Of a stretch of 14,201 nucleotides of DNA, positions 6,215 through 13,672 are shown piece after piece. This DNA is from a bacterium. GTDB lineage: Bacteria; Chlamydiota; Chlamydiia; Chlamydiales; SM23-39. The stretch covers positions 1 through 14,201 of the forward strand of contig JAKAFF010000012.1 in the NCBI GenBank assembly GCA_021818045.1, given 5' to 3'. The notes beneath the pieces were generated by a model that was given only the letters and a program-made list of their open reading frames with translations, searched no databases and was not told where the DNA came from. Positions within the stretch are counted from its first letter, which is position 1. The number at the start of each line of letters is the position of its first letter. The position numbers and the translations under genes are program-made.

Positions 6215-7006
6215 ATGCACTTTTTGAAAACGTTGCGCTTTTTTCGCGCCCTTCTCCACACGAGCATTCGAGCCTCCATCAGCGTTCGAAGCGCTTTTCT
6301 TTTAGAGTCTGCTTTAATGGTTTTGAATAACCTCATCTTTCTTTTGATGTGGTGGATCTTTTTTAGGCAATTTAAGCAAATCTCAGGGTGGACCATGCAA
6401 GATCTGATCGCATTGAACGCGATGGGTATGGGTGGCTACGGTCTCATGCAGATTTGCTTTGGAGGCGTAAGACAACTTTCCCGCATCATCCTCAATGGGG
6501 ATTTGGACTCTTTTATGACGCAACCTAAAAATATTTTGCTCCATTTGGCTGGATCTAAATCCCTTTCAAAAGGATGGGGACATTTAATGACCTCTTTCAT
6601 CCTAATACTGCTTGGAAATTTGGCAACCGTCTCCACCATTTCTTTGCTGTTAATAGGAATGCTATGCGGCTGCTTGGTGTTCACAGCTTTTGGTATCATT
6701 GCCCATAGCTTAGTCTTTTGGTTTGGATCTATTGAAACCGTGTCCAAAAATTATTGCGACTCGCTTTTTTTATTCGCTCTATACCCCACTAATATCTACT
6801 CAGGAACTTTGCAGCTGGTGATGTTTACATTGATTCCTGCAGGCCTCATCGGTTACATGCCGGTCGAACTATTGCGTAGCTTTTCTTGGGCAAAATTATT
6901 GAGCTTGCTCGGGAGCTCCTTGGGCTTCTTTTTTCTCGCGTTTTTCGTTTTTTACCGAGGCCTAAAGCGCTACGAATCTGGAAATCAATTCGGCATGCGC
7001 CTTTGA
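6215..7006 (+). CDS. ABC exporter permease (COG3694/DUF990 type)
   Basis: Second membrane subunit, 263 residues, with about six hydrophobic segments. It carries the family's ILNGDLDSFMTQP element near residue 92 (G-x-LD-x-x-L-x-QP), which parallels the RxLxxRP element of its partner permease and sits just before the third helix. It begins nine bases after the first permease stops. The start codon is embedded in TATACACAAATG, the 12-base motif also found at 4403 and in both arms of the element at 9832-9914, and there is no good ribosome-binding site. It is probably translated by coupling to the gene before it. Confidence 0.85.
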   Translation: MHFLKTLRFFRALLHTSIRASISVRSAFLLESALMVLNNLIFLLMWWIFFRQFKQISGWTMQDLIALNAMGMGGYGLMQICFGGVRQLSRIILNGDLDSFMTQPKNILLHLAGSKSLSKGWGHLMTSFILILLGNLATVSTISLLLIGMLCGCLVFTAFGIIAHSLVFWFGSIETVSKNYCDSLFLFALYPTNIYSGTLQLVMFTLIPAGLIGYMPVELLRSFSWAKLLSLLGSSLGFFFLAFFVFYRGLKRYESGNQFGMRL

Positions 7007-7236
7007 TTGTTGATATCTTGTTCAAAACTTGTCGATGATTTGTCGAAATACTGCCGCTCTGTTCACAACCGGTCAGTTATAGACACTTTGCCAACAAGTT
7101 ATGAACGACTTTTCTTCTCCACTGCTGTCGACGAAGTTATCAACATTTCCACACAGATAGAAGAAAAGGAAGAATCTATACAGAGAAGTAAATATTCCTA
7201 TGCGATTGTGGATGCATCGAGATATACTCCTTCCCA
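7007..7236. other. Gap with a cluster of DnaA-box-like nonamers
   Basis: No convincing gene lies here. Compared with the E. coli DnaA box TTATCCACA, the plus strand has TTATCAACA at 7137-7145 (8/9), ATTTCCACA at 7145-7153 (7/9), TTATAGACA at 7077-7085 (7/9) and a poor TTATGAACG at 7099-7107 (6/9). The minus strand has TGTGGATGC at 7207-7215 (7/9 against TGTGGATAA). This could be a DnaA-binding region or part of an origin, but there is no obvious AT-rich unwinding element and no strand switch of genes. Chance matches at 7/9 are common, so the call is weak. Confidence 0.2.
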
Positions 7237-7959
7237 ATGCTATCTACAGAAACCTTTATCTCTTTGAAGCAGTTTGCTCACAAAGCTCTTTGGCAGGAAG
7301 AGACGCCCGTGTGGGGAGCTTTGCTTTCATTAAAAAAATACTTAAAAGAACAAAGCTCTTATCAAATCGAAATCGAAATCCCCTCAGGGGTTTTCTTAAG
7401 TCACCCAGAATCTATCTCTATAGGTTCAGGCACAATCATTGAACCGGGCGTTTTTATTCAAGGACCTTGCATCATTGGAAAAAATTGCGTCATCCGACAT
7501 GGCGCGTACATTCGGGGCGATGTAGTTTGCGGCGATCGGTGTCATATTGGCCATTGCACTGAATTAAAACATTCGATTTTACTCGATGAGGCGTGTGCGA
7601 CGCATTTTGTGTATGTGGGAGATTCCATTTTGGGAAATGGGGTCAATTTGGGAGCTGGAGTGAAGTGCGCCAATTTGCGCCTCGATCGACAAGGGGTGCG
7701 CGTAGTCGTTGATGGAAAAAGGATTGATACGGGTTTGAAAAAATTTGGTTGCGTCGTGGGCGACGGGTCGCAAATTGGTTGTAACTGCGTATTAAATCCG
7801 GGTGCTTTGGTGGGCAAGGGGTGTTTTTCCTACCCTCTTGTCAATATTAAAGGACACATCCCTGCGCAAAGCGTGATTTCTTCTCAAGGCATTGAATCGG
7901 TTAAACCTCATATTTTAGAGCAATTGTTATGGCAATCGAAGGCTATCGTTTCCGGGTAG
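7237..7959 (+). CDS. GlmU-like acetyltransferase domain protein (left-handed beta-helix)
   Basis: Product of 240 residues made mainly of hexapeptide repeats ([LIV]-G-x-x-x-x) from about 58 to 205, forming a left-handed beta-helix. It matches the acetyltransferase half of GlmU: RHGAYIRGDVV at 87-97 (RPGA motif), GHCTELKHSIL at 105-115 (GNFVEIKNS-like), and THFVYVGDSILG followed by NLGAG at 137-141. H123 corresponds to the catalytic histidine of GlmU. The pyrophosphorylase half is absent; the first 55 residues are a short helical region instead. GlmU's acetyltransferase acetylates glucosamine-1-phosphate for UDP-GlcNAc synthesis, so this may do that step alone or act on another sugar phosphate. 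It overlaps the prenyl synthase gene by 31 bases. No clear ribosome-binding site. Confidence 0.8.
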   Translation: MLSTETFISLKQFAHKALWQEETPVWGALLSLKKYLKEQSSYQIEIEIPSGVFLSHPESISIGSGTIIEPGVFIQGPCIIGKNCVIRHGAYIRGDVVCGDRCHIGHCTELKHSILLDEACATHFVYVGDSILGNGVNLGAGVKCANLRLDRQGVRVVVDGKRIDTGLKKFGCVVGDGSQIGCNCVLNPGALVGKGCFSYPLVNIKGHIPAQSVISSQGIESVKPHILEQLLWQSKAIVSG

Positions 7960-8822
7960 AGACTGCACTGCAGCAACTCATCGAGAACATGGGCGAAAAG
8001 GGAGCGCTTCGCGATGCTTGCGAGTATGCGCTGATGAATGGAGGCAAGCGCTTGCGCCCCATTTTAGTTTTAATGATTGGCAATGCTTTGGGCGGCAAGA
8101 GGGATGTCGTCCAAGTGGCTCTAAGCGTTGAGTGTTTTCATACGGCATCGTTAATCGCAGATGATTTGCCTTGCATGGATAACGATGACGTAAGGCGCTT
8201 GCGGCCAGCCCTGCATAAGGCTTTTTCAGAGAGCACCGCTATATTAGCAAGCTATGTACTCATTGCTGAGGGGTATGGGGGAATCCACCGGTGTTGCCAA
8301 AAGGGCATGGAAGAGGTGGCTATTTTGTGTTTAGAGGCTGCGACTCGTTGCGCGGGTATTCAGGGTGCCACGAATGGACAATTTCTCGATTTAAGCCCTC
8401 CTAATGCACAGCTAGACACAATTCGTAAGATCATCTACCAAAAGACAGTGACGTTGTTTGAGATTGCTTTTGTTTTTGGCTGGTTATTTGGCGGGGGCGG
8501 CAAGGATCTTTTGGATGAGGTGAAGTCTTGTGCAAATCATCTGGGAATGGCTTTTCAGATTGCAGATGATTTGCTAGATGATCTGCAAGATGGTGTAGAC
8601 TCTATCAATATTGCAAAAGCTTGTGGTAGGAGTGAGGCTCAGCGCCTATTTTCCTCGGAAATGAAGGACTTTTCCACCTCTTTGAAGCGTTTGGGGCTTT
8701 GGAACCAAGATTTTGAGGGGGTTGTGAGTTGGCTCTGGCGGTATTGCCCGCCAGAGCATTGGGATGATCAGACAGGTGTGGGTGCTTCGGGAGCTACTTT
8801 TTTACCTGAAAGTTTGGCATAA
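7929..8822 (+). CDS. ispA: Short-chain isoprenyl (farnesyl/geranylgeranyl) diphosphate synthase
   Basis: Trans-prenyltransferase of 297 residues that condenses isopentenyl diphosphate with allylic diphosphates to give the C15 or C20 precursor for quinone and undecaprenyl lipids. Visible motifs are GGKRLRP at 38-44 (IPP binding), the first Asp-rich motif DDLPCMD at 78-84 in the bacterial DDxxxxD form with the following NDD, QFLDL at 151-155, KT at 172-173, and the second Asp-rich motif DDLLD at 213-217. The usual RRG-x-P after the first motif reads RRLRP here. It overlaps the acetyltransferase gene by 31 bases, so translation is probably coupled. Its last 55 bases overlap convergent recA, and its final 20 residues look like a non-conserved extension. 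Chain length (C15 or C20) cannot be decided here. Confidence 0.9.
   Translation: MAIEGYRFRVETALQQLIENMGEKGALRDACEYALMNGGKRLRPILVLMIGNALGGKRDVVQVALSVECFHTASLIADDLPCMDNDDVRRLRPALHKAFSESTAILASYVLIAEGYGGIHRCCQKGMEEVAILCLEAATRCAGIQGATNGQFLDLSPPNAQLDTIRKIIYQKTVTLFEIAFVFGWLFGGGGKDLLDEVKSCANHLGMAFQIADDLLDDLQDGVDSINIAKACGRSEAQRLFSSEMKDFSTSLKRLGLWNQDFEGVVSWLWRYCPPEHWDDQTGVGASGATFLPESLA
8732..8757. terminator. Strong hairpin just beyond the recA stop, inside the ispA 3' end
   Basis: GCTCTGGCGG at 8732-8741 and CCGCCAGAGC at 8748-8757 form a perfect 10-base-pair GC-rich stem with a six-base loop (TATTGC). On the minus strand it begins ten bases after the recA stop. There is no T-run on either side, so it is not a classic intrinsic terminator, but the position suggests it ends or stabilises the recA transcript. 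It falls in codons for the poorly conserved end of the prenyl synthase. Confidence 0.45.
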
Positions 8823-9811
8823 ATAGCCTTTTCAATTTCTTCTGCAAGCTTAGGGTTTCCTCTGAGCTCTTCTCGAGCAGCTTCCCTTCCTTGTCCTAGG
8901 CGATGGGATTGGTAGCTAAACCAGGTCCCCTTTTTCTCAACGATTCCTTGCTCCACGCCTACATCGATGAGAGAACCGAGATGGGATATCCCTTCGTTGA
9001 AAAGGATGTCGAATTCAGCTGCTTGAAAAGGCGGGGCGCATTTGTTTTTCACAATCTTAACTTTGACGCGCGAGCCAATGTCCGCTGCGTTGTCATTTGA
9101 TTTGATGCCGTTGAGTCTGCGGATATCTAAGCGCACAGAGGCGTAAAATTTGAGAGCTCTTCCCCCAGTGGTCGTTTCAGGGTTGCCAAACATGACGCCA
9201 ATTTTTTCGCGGATTTGATTGATGAAAACCGCACAAGTATTGCTGCGAGATAAGGTGGCGGTCAGTTTTCGCAGAGCTTGCGACATCATGCGCGCTTGCA
9301 GCCCCATGAATTGGTCTCCGATTTCCCCCTCAAGCTCCGATTTGGGAACGAGCGCCGCCACAGAGTCGATGACAATCACATCTACAGCATTAGAACGGGC
9401 AAGCATTTCAGCGATGTTGAGGGCCTCTTCTCCGTTATCTGGTTGAGAGATCATCAGATCGTCGATATTTACCCCAATTTTGGCAGCGTACATGGGATCT
9501 AGTGCGTGTTCCGCATCGATATAAGCTGCAAGCCCCCCAGCTTTTTGCGCATTGGCGACAATGTGGGTTGCAAGGGTTGATTTACCCGAAGACTCGGGAC
9601 CAAAAATTTCGATGATGCGCCCTCGGGGCACTCCACCGATTCCTAGGGCAAGATCCAGGGAAATCGCGCCTGTTTTGATGACGCTGACTCCATTGGTAGC
9701 TGCAGAATGTTTGCCAAGAGCCATAATGGCCCCTTCCCCAAATTGTTTCTGAATATGGGAAATCGCAAGTTCAAGGGCCTTTTTTTTGCCAATGTCCGGT
9801 TGTTGATTCAT
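8768..9811 (-). CDS. recA: Recombinase RecA
   Basis: DNA recombinase of 347 residues that forms filaments on single-stranded DNA and drives strand exchange in repair and recombination. Walker A is GPESSGKST at 71-79, Walker B VIVID at 145-149, the catalytic glutamate E101 lies in DAEHALDP, and the DNA-binding loop L2 begins at GNPETTTGG (209-217). The N-terminal polymerisation helix (KKALELAISHIQKQFGEGAIM) is present. The C-terminal tail is short and Pro/Ala-rich, not strongly acidic. I chose the ATG at 9811 because AGGAG lies six bases upstream; an in-frame ATG at 9841 sits inside the inverted repeat and adds ten non-conserved residues. No LexA-type operator was seen. It converges on and overlaps ispA by 55 bases. 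Confidence 0.98.
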   Translation of the reverse strand: MNQQPDIGKKKALELAISHIQKQFGEGAIMALGKHSAATNGVSVIKTGAISLDLALGIGGVPRGRIIEIFGPESSGKSTLATHIVANAQKAGGLAAYIDAEHALDPMYAAKIGVNIDDLMISQPDNGEEALNIAEMLARSNAVDVIVIDSVAALVPKSELEGEIGDQFMGLQARMMSQALRKLTATLSRSNTCAVFINQIREKIGVMFGNPETTTGGRALKFYASVRLDIRRLNGIKSNDNAADIGSRVKVKIVKNKCAPPFQAAEFDILFNEGISHLGSLIDVGVEQGIVEKKGTWFSYQSHRLGQGREAAREELRGNPKLAEEIEKAIYAKLSGKKVAPEAPTPV

Positions 9812-9831
9812 AAATTTCTCCTGACGATTCA

Positions 9832-9914
9832 CTATACACAAATGAGTTCAAAAGTTGGAATTTCGCCAGCTTTCGCGTTGCCCAAAACCAACTTTTGAAC
9901 TCATTTGTGTATAG
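9832..9914. repeat. 83-base inverted-repeat element between recA and glk
   Basis: The arms at 9832-9858 and 9888-9914 are perfect 27-base inverted copies (starting CTATACACAAATGAG and ending CTCATTTGTGTATAG) around a 29-base centre. It fills half of the gap between divergent recA and glk, so each gene has one arm upstream of it in the same relative orientation. The outer CATTTGTGTATA core also occurs at 4403-4414 and, inverted, at 6206-6217. The size, the perfect arms and a TA at each end suggest a MITE or palindromic repeat family inserted at TA, but a shared regulatory stem-loop is also possible. No transposase is present. Confidence 0.75.
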
Positions 9915-9998
9915 CTTCTAGAATGAAAGCTCTTTTTCTTCTCGTCAAGGGAAGAAAAAAAAGCGTACTTTTGCTTCAATGCAAAAAAAGGGGAATCC

Positions 9999-10955
9999 AT
10001 GATACTTGTGGGCGATATCGGCGGAACAAATACTCGGTTGGCTTTATTTGAACAGGGTAAAGAGGTGGGTGAGGAGAAGAAGTTTATCAGCCGCAACTAC
10101 AAAGGACTCGAAGAGATTGTTTTATCGTATCTGCAAGGAAGACGGGTAGAAAAAGCCTGTTTTGGAATTGCAGGGCCTGTGCGCAATGGGGTTTGCAAAG
10201 CGACTAATTTGCCTTGGATTGTAGATGCTGCACAGTTGGGCAAGGTCGCGCATATCCCAGCTGTGTATCTCCTCAATGACTTGGAGTCCAATGCTTATGG
10301 ATTGCTGGTGCTACGCAAAGAGGAGTTTTGCGTTTTAAATCAGGGAGTTGTTCAAGCGGGCAATCAAGCCCTTATTGCTGCAGGTACGGGTTTAGGCGAG
10401 GCTGGTTTGTATTGGGATGGGCAGGTGCATCGTCCTTTTGCTTGCGAAGGAGGGCATACCGACTTTGCCCCGCGCGATGAGATGGAAATCGAGTTATTGA
10501 ACTATTTAAGAGCCAAGATCTCTCATGTGTCCTACGAGCGGGTGATCTCAGGGCCTGGGCTTTATGCGATTTTTCAATTTCTGATCGATTCCAAGAAATA
10601 TACATTGCACTCCGTAGTGAAAGAGGAGATCGAGCATAGCGATCCTGCTAAAGTGATTTCTAAATGGGGGGCCGAAAAAAAAGATCCAGCATGCCAGCAT
10701 GCCTTGGATTGGTTTGTCTCTCTTTATGGGGCGGAAGCTGGAAATTTGGCTTTGAAGATGCTGGCTTTAGGAGGTCTTTATATTGGAGGAGGAATCGTGA
10801 CTCAAATAGTAAAAAAAATGCAGGAAGGCTCCTTTATGTCCTCTTTTGTCAATAAAGGGCGATTTCAACAGCTACTAGCATCTATTCCCATTAAAATAAT
10901 CCTCAACGATCGCGCAGCTTTGCTTGGCGCTTTAGCTTATGCGGAGGGACAATGA
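9999..10955 (+). CDS. glk: Glucokinase
   Basis: Cytoplasmic ATP-dependent glucokinase of 318 residues that converts glucose to glucose-6-phosphate. It belongs to the Glk (PF02685) group, not the ROK group, because the zinc-binding cysteine cluster of ROK proteins is missing. The phosphate-1 loop is GDIGGTNTRLALF at 5-17, sugar and nucleotide contacts are in LLNDLE (about 90-95) and GTGLGEAGLYWDG (about 129-141), and EGGHTDFAPRDE (about 149-160) is the family signature. The start has AAAGGGGA about five bases upstream. Its stop overlaps the next gene's start as ATGA, so the two are one operon. Chlamydiaceae lack glucokinase while some amoeba-associated chlamydiae have it, which fits the proposed host. 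Confidence 0.93.
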   Translation: MILVGDIGGTNTRLALFEQGKEVGEEKKFISRNYKGLEEIVLSYLQGRRVEKACFGIAGPVRNGVCKATNLPWIVDAAQLGKVAHIPAVYLLNDLESNAYGLLVLRKEEFCVLNQGVVQAGNQALIAAGTGLGEAGLYWDGQVHRPFACEGGHTDFAPRDEMEIELLNYLRAKISHVSYERVISGPGLYAIFQFLIDSKKYTLHSVVKEEIEHSDPAKVISKWGAEKKDPACQHALDWFVSLYGAEAGNLALKMLALGGLYIGGGIVTQIVKKMQEGSFMSSFVNKGRFQQLLASIPIKIILNDRAALLGALAYAEGQ

Positions 10956-13621
10956 ATCCAGAGCAAGAGAGGCTCGATAAAGAGGGTCGTGGTCAGACAA
11001 GCAAAGTGCTCGTTTGGGATAAGTGGGGCCCTTATGTTTCTGAGAGGGGGTGGGGAACTGTCCGAGAGGATTACAGTGCAGATGGCGACGCTTGGAGCTA
11101 CTTTCCTCACGATCATGCAAGAAAAAGAGCTTATCGAAGACACGAAGACGGGATTGCCGGAATTTCCGATCGCTTTCAAGTTCTATTATTTGCACCTGTA
11201 TTTTGGAATGGCGTGGACCCCATTTTGAAAGAGAGGTTGTTTGGTCTTAATTGCTATGAGGGCAATCACGGAGAAGATGTAAAAGAGATCTATTACCATC
11301 TCGATGCCACCCCAACCCACAGCTATCTTAAGTACTTATACAAATATCCACAAAGCCCCTTCCCTTACGATCGCCTCGTAGAAGAAAACCAAAAAAGGAA
11401 CACACAAGATCGAGAATTCGAGCTGATCGATACGGGTATTTTTGACGAAGATCGTTATTTTGATATTTTTATAGAATATGCGAAAGCAGATCCAGAAGAT
11501 ATCTGTATTCGAATTGAAGCAATCAACCGAGGACCATCCCCCGCTCCTTTGCATATTTTGCCTCACCTTTGGTTTCGCAACCAGTGGAGCTGGGGCGCTG
11601 TGCGGGCACAAGATCCTGAGATTCGGGTGGAGGAGGGTAATACTTTATGCCTTGTGGCCGATGACACAAAATTGGCCCCTCCCAGATCTTTGATCTTTGA
11701 CTATCATTTAGGTCCCCGCTACTTGTATGGATCGCCTAACGCAACTCCCCTATTCACCAATAACGATTCCAATCATATGGCTCTTTGGAATGAACCTAAT
11801 GAAACCCCCTATGTGAAAGATGCGTTCCATAACTATTTGATAGCAAATGAGGAGTGGGCGGTAAATCCGCAAAAAATAGGCACTAAGGCGACTTTAGACT
11901 ATTTCTTCCCAAATATAGCAGCAAAGCAAAGCGTTGTAGTTTATTTGCGTTTGACTCCGCAGAAAATGCAACGACCTTTAGATGACATTGAGTCTGTGAT
12001 TGCTTTAAGGAAAAAAGAGGCGGATCTATTTTACGAAAGCATTCATCCCAAAGAGGCAACTCCAGAAGAGAAATCGGTGCAGCGTCAAGCATTTTCTGGG
12101 ATGATCTGGAATAAGCAAGTCTATATTTATGATGTGGGAAGATGGCTTCAGGGAGATAATCCAGAAAAGCCCCCTCCCGATTCACATCGATGGATTCGCA
12201 ATTATCACTGGCGACACATCGTTTCTTATCGCATTTTTTCTATGCCGGATAAGTGGGAATTTCCTTGGTTTGCTGCGTGGGACCTCTCTTTTCATGCGCT
12301 CACCTATGCGCTTGTCGATATAGATTTTGCAAAACACCAATTGTGGCTTTTGTTATTCGACCAATTTCAGCATCCCAATGGGGCCATTCCTGCTTATGAG
12401 TGGGAGTTTGGCGATACCAATCCTCCGATTCAAGCCTGGACACTTTTGAAGATTTTTGAACTCGAATTCAAAAAATCGGGAAAAAAGGACTACGAATTTT
12501 TAGAGCGATGTTTTCATAAACTGCTTCTCAATTTTTCTTGGTGGATTAACAAAGTAGATAGCCTAGGGAACAACGTCTTTGAAGGTGGATTTTTGGGAAT
12601 GGATAATGTAGCGTTTAGCGATCGGTCTCAAAAGTTGCCCCCTGGATATTTATTGGATGAGGTAGATGGTGCGGGGTGGATCAGTTTATTTTGTTTAAAT
12701 CTGATGCGCATCGCATTGACTTTGGCCAAAGAAAATAGAATTTATGAGGGACTGGGCATTAAATTCTTTCAGCACTTTATCTTTGTTACAGCTGCTATGA
12801 GATATGGGTATTGGCGCCAGTATGATATGTGGGATGAGCAAGATGGGTTTTTCTATAGTCATTTGCAGCACCCAGATGGACGGACAGAAAAGGTCCCTAT
12901 CCGCTCTTGTGTTGGAATGATTCCTTTTTTTGCAATCGATGCATGGGACGAAAATGAGCTCAGACAATTTCCTGAATTTTACGATTCCTATGAATGGATG
13001 GTTCAAAAAAGGGCGTCGCTCACATCGAAGTGCATCCAACGCATACCGCACGATACAGGATCCCATCACCTGTTAGGGCTCCTAACTGCCCCAGAGATTA
13101 AGCGATTTGTGCAAAACATTTGGGACCCCAATGAATTTCGCTCAGACTTTGGGATGAGAAGTCTTTCCAAATATCACGAAAAACACCCCGCTGAAATGGG
13201 AGGGCAAAGGCTCACTTATGAACCTGGGGAATCTTTAGAAAGGATCAAAGGGGGCAACTCAAACTGGCGCGGACCCATCTGGTTTCCCCTCAATTTCCTG
13301 ATGATTGATACGTTAACCACCTTATCCAAGGTGTTCAAACATCGGATGAAAATCACCAATCCAAATGAACCCAGCGTCAATTTACAGCAAATTGCCGATT
13401 CATTAGCGGCGCGGCTACTTGCAATTTTCAAACAAGATTCTACGGGAAAACGGCCAGTATTCGGAGATTATGAAAAATTGCAACGCGATCCGCATTTCAA
13501 AGACTACTATATATTTCACGAACATTTTCATGGAGATACTGGGCGAGGACTTGGCGCATCCCATCAAAATGGGTGGACTGGTTTGATTGCGAACTTGATA
13601 GATACGTTGTATCGAAAGTAA
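10952..13621 (+). CDS. GH63-like / MGH1-like glucosidase
   Basis: Large enzyme of 889 residues of the bacterial 'glucosidase' group related to glycoside hydrolase family 63. The N-terminal beta domain begins with the conserved WDKWGPYVSERGWGTVREDY and then FPHDHARKRAYR. The (alpha/alpha)6 catalytic domain runs from about residue 360 to the end. It has AAWDLSFHALTYAL with D444, GAIPAYEWEFGDTNPPIQAW with E483 and E485, and NSNWRGPIWFPLN with W772. By family analogy, the acidic residues in these motifs are the candidate catalytic acid and base for inverting hydrolysis of alpha-glucosides. There is no signal peptide, so the substrate must be cytoplasmic. The four-base overlap with glk suggests the released glucose is phosphorylated directly. 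The true substrate (glucosylglycerate, oligosaccharide or other) is unknown. Confidence 0.88.
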   Translation: MNPEQERLDKEGRGQTSKVLVWDKWGPYVSERGWGTVREDYSADGDAWSYFPHDHARKRAYRRHEDGIAGISDRFQVLLFAPVFWNGVDPILKERLFGLNCYEGNHGEDVKEIYYHLDATPTHSYLKYLYKYPQSPFPYDRLVEENQKRNTQDREFELIDTGIFDEDRYFDIFIEYAKADPEDICIRIEAINRGPSPAPLHILPHLWFRNQWSWGAVRAQDPEIRVEEGNTLCLVADDTKLAPPRSLIFDYHLGPRYLYGSPNATPLFTNNDSNHMALWNEPNETPYVKDAFHNYLIANEEWAVNPQKIGTKATLDYFFPNIAAKQSVVVYLRLTPQKMQRPLDDIESVIALRKKEADLFYESIHPKEATPEEKSVQRQAFSGMIWNKQVYIYDVGRWLQGDNPEKPPPDSHRWIRNYHWRHIVSYRIFSMPDKWEFPWFAAWDLSFHALTYALVDIDFAKHQLWLLLFDQFQHPNGAIPAYEWEFGDTNPPIQAWTLLKIFELEFKKSGKKDYEFLERCFHKLLLNFSWWINKVDSLGNNVFEGGFLGMDNVAFSDRSQKLPPGYLLDEVDGAGWISLFCLNLMRIALTLAKENRIYEGLGIKFFQHFIFVTAAMRYGYWRQYDMWDEQDGFFYSHLQHPDGRTEKVPIRSCVGMIPFFAIDAWDENELRQFPEFYDSYEWMVQKRASLTSKCIQRIPHDTGSHHLLGLLTAPEIKRFVQNIWDPNEFRSDFGMRSLSKYHEKHPAEMGGQRLTYEPGESLERIKGGNSNWRGPIWFPLNFLMIDTLTTLSKVFKHRMKITNPNEPSVNLQQIADSLAARLLAIFKQDSTGKRPVFGDYEKLQRDPHFKDYYIFHEHFHGDTGRGLGASHQNGWTGLIANLIDTLYRK

Positions 13622-13627
13622 AGGAAA

Positions 13628-13648
13628 GGGCCAGCGTGCGGCTGGCCC
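13628..13648. terminator. Bidirectional hairpin between convergent genes
   Basis: GGGCCAGC (13628-13635) and GCTGGCCC (13641-13648) form an eight-base-pair stem with a five-base loop, six bases past the glucosidase stop and 24 bases past the stop of the minus-strand outer-membrane gene. On the minus strand it is followed by TTTCCTTTACTTT, so it is a better intrinsic terminator for the outer-membrane gene than for the glucosidase gene. Confidence 0.65.
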
Positions 13649-13672
13649 CATGTATCTGATGGATCTGTTTTC

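Noticed and set aside
7007..7267. 86-codon open frame with TTG start between the ABC operon and the GlmU-like gene
   Set aside because: It has no ribosome-binding site, low-complexity-like composition and no recognisable motif, and it ends inside the next gene. The DnaA-box-like sites explain the region at least as well.
9812..9841. Ten-residue N-terminal extension of RecA from the ATG at 9841
   Set aside because: The ATG lies inside the inverted-repeat arm. A proper AGGAG sits before the ATG at 9811, and RecA proteins normally begin near this point.
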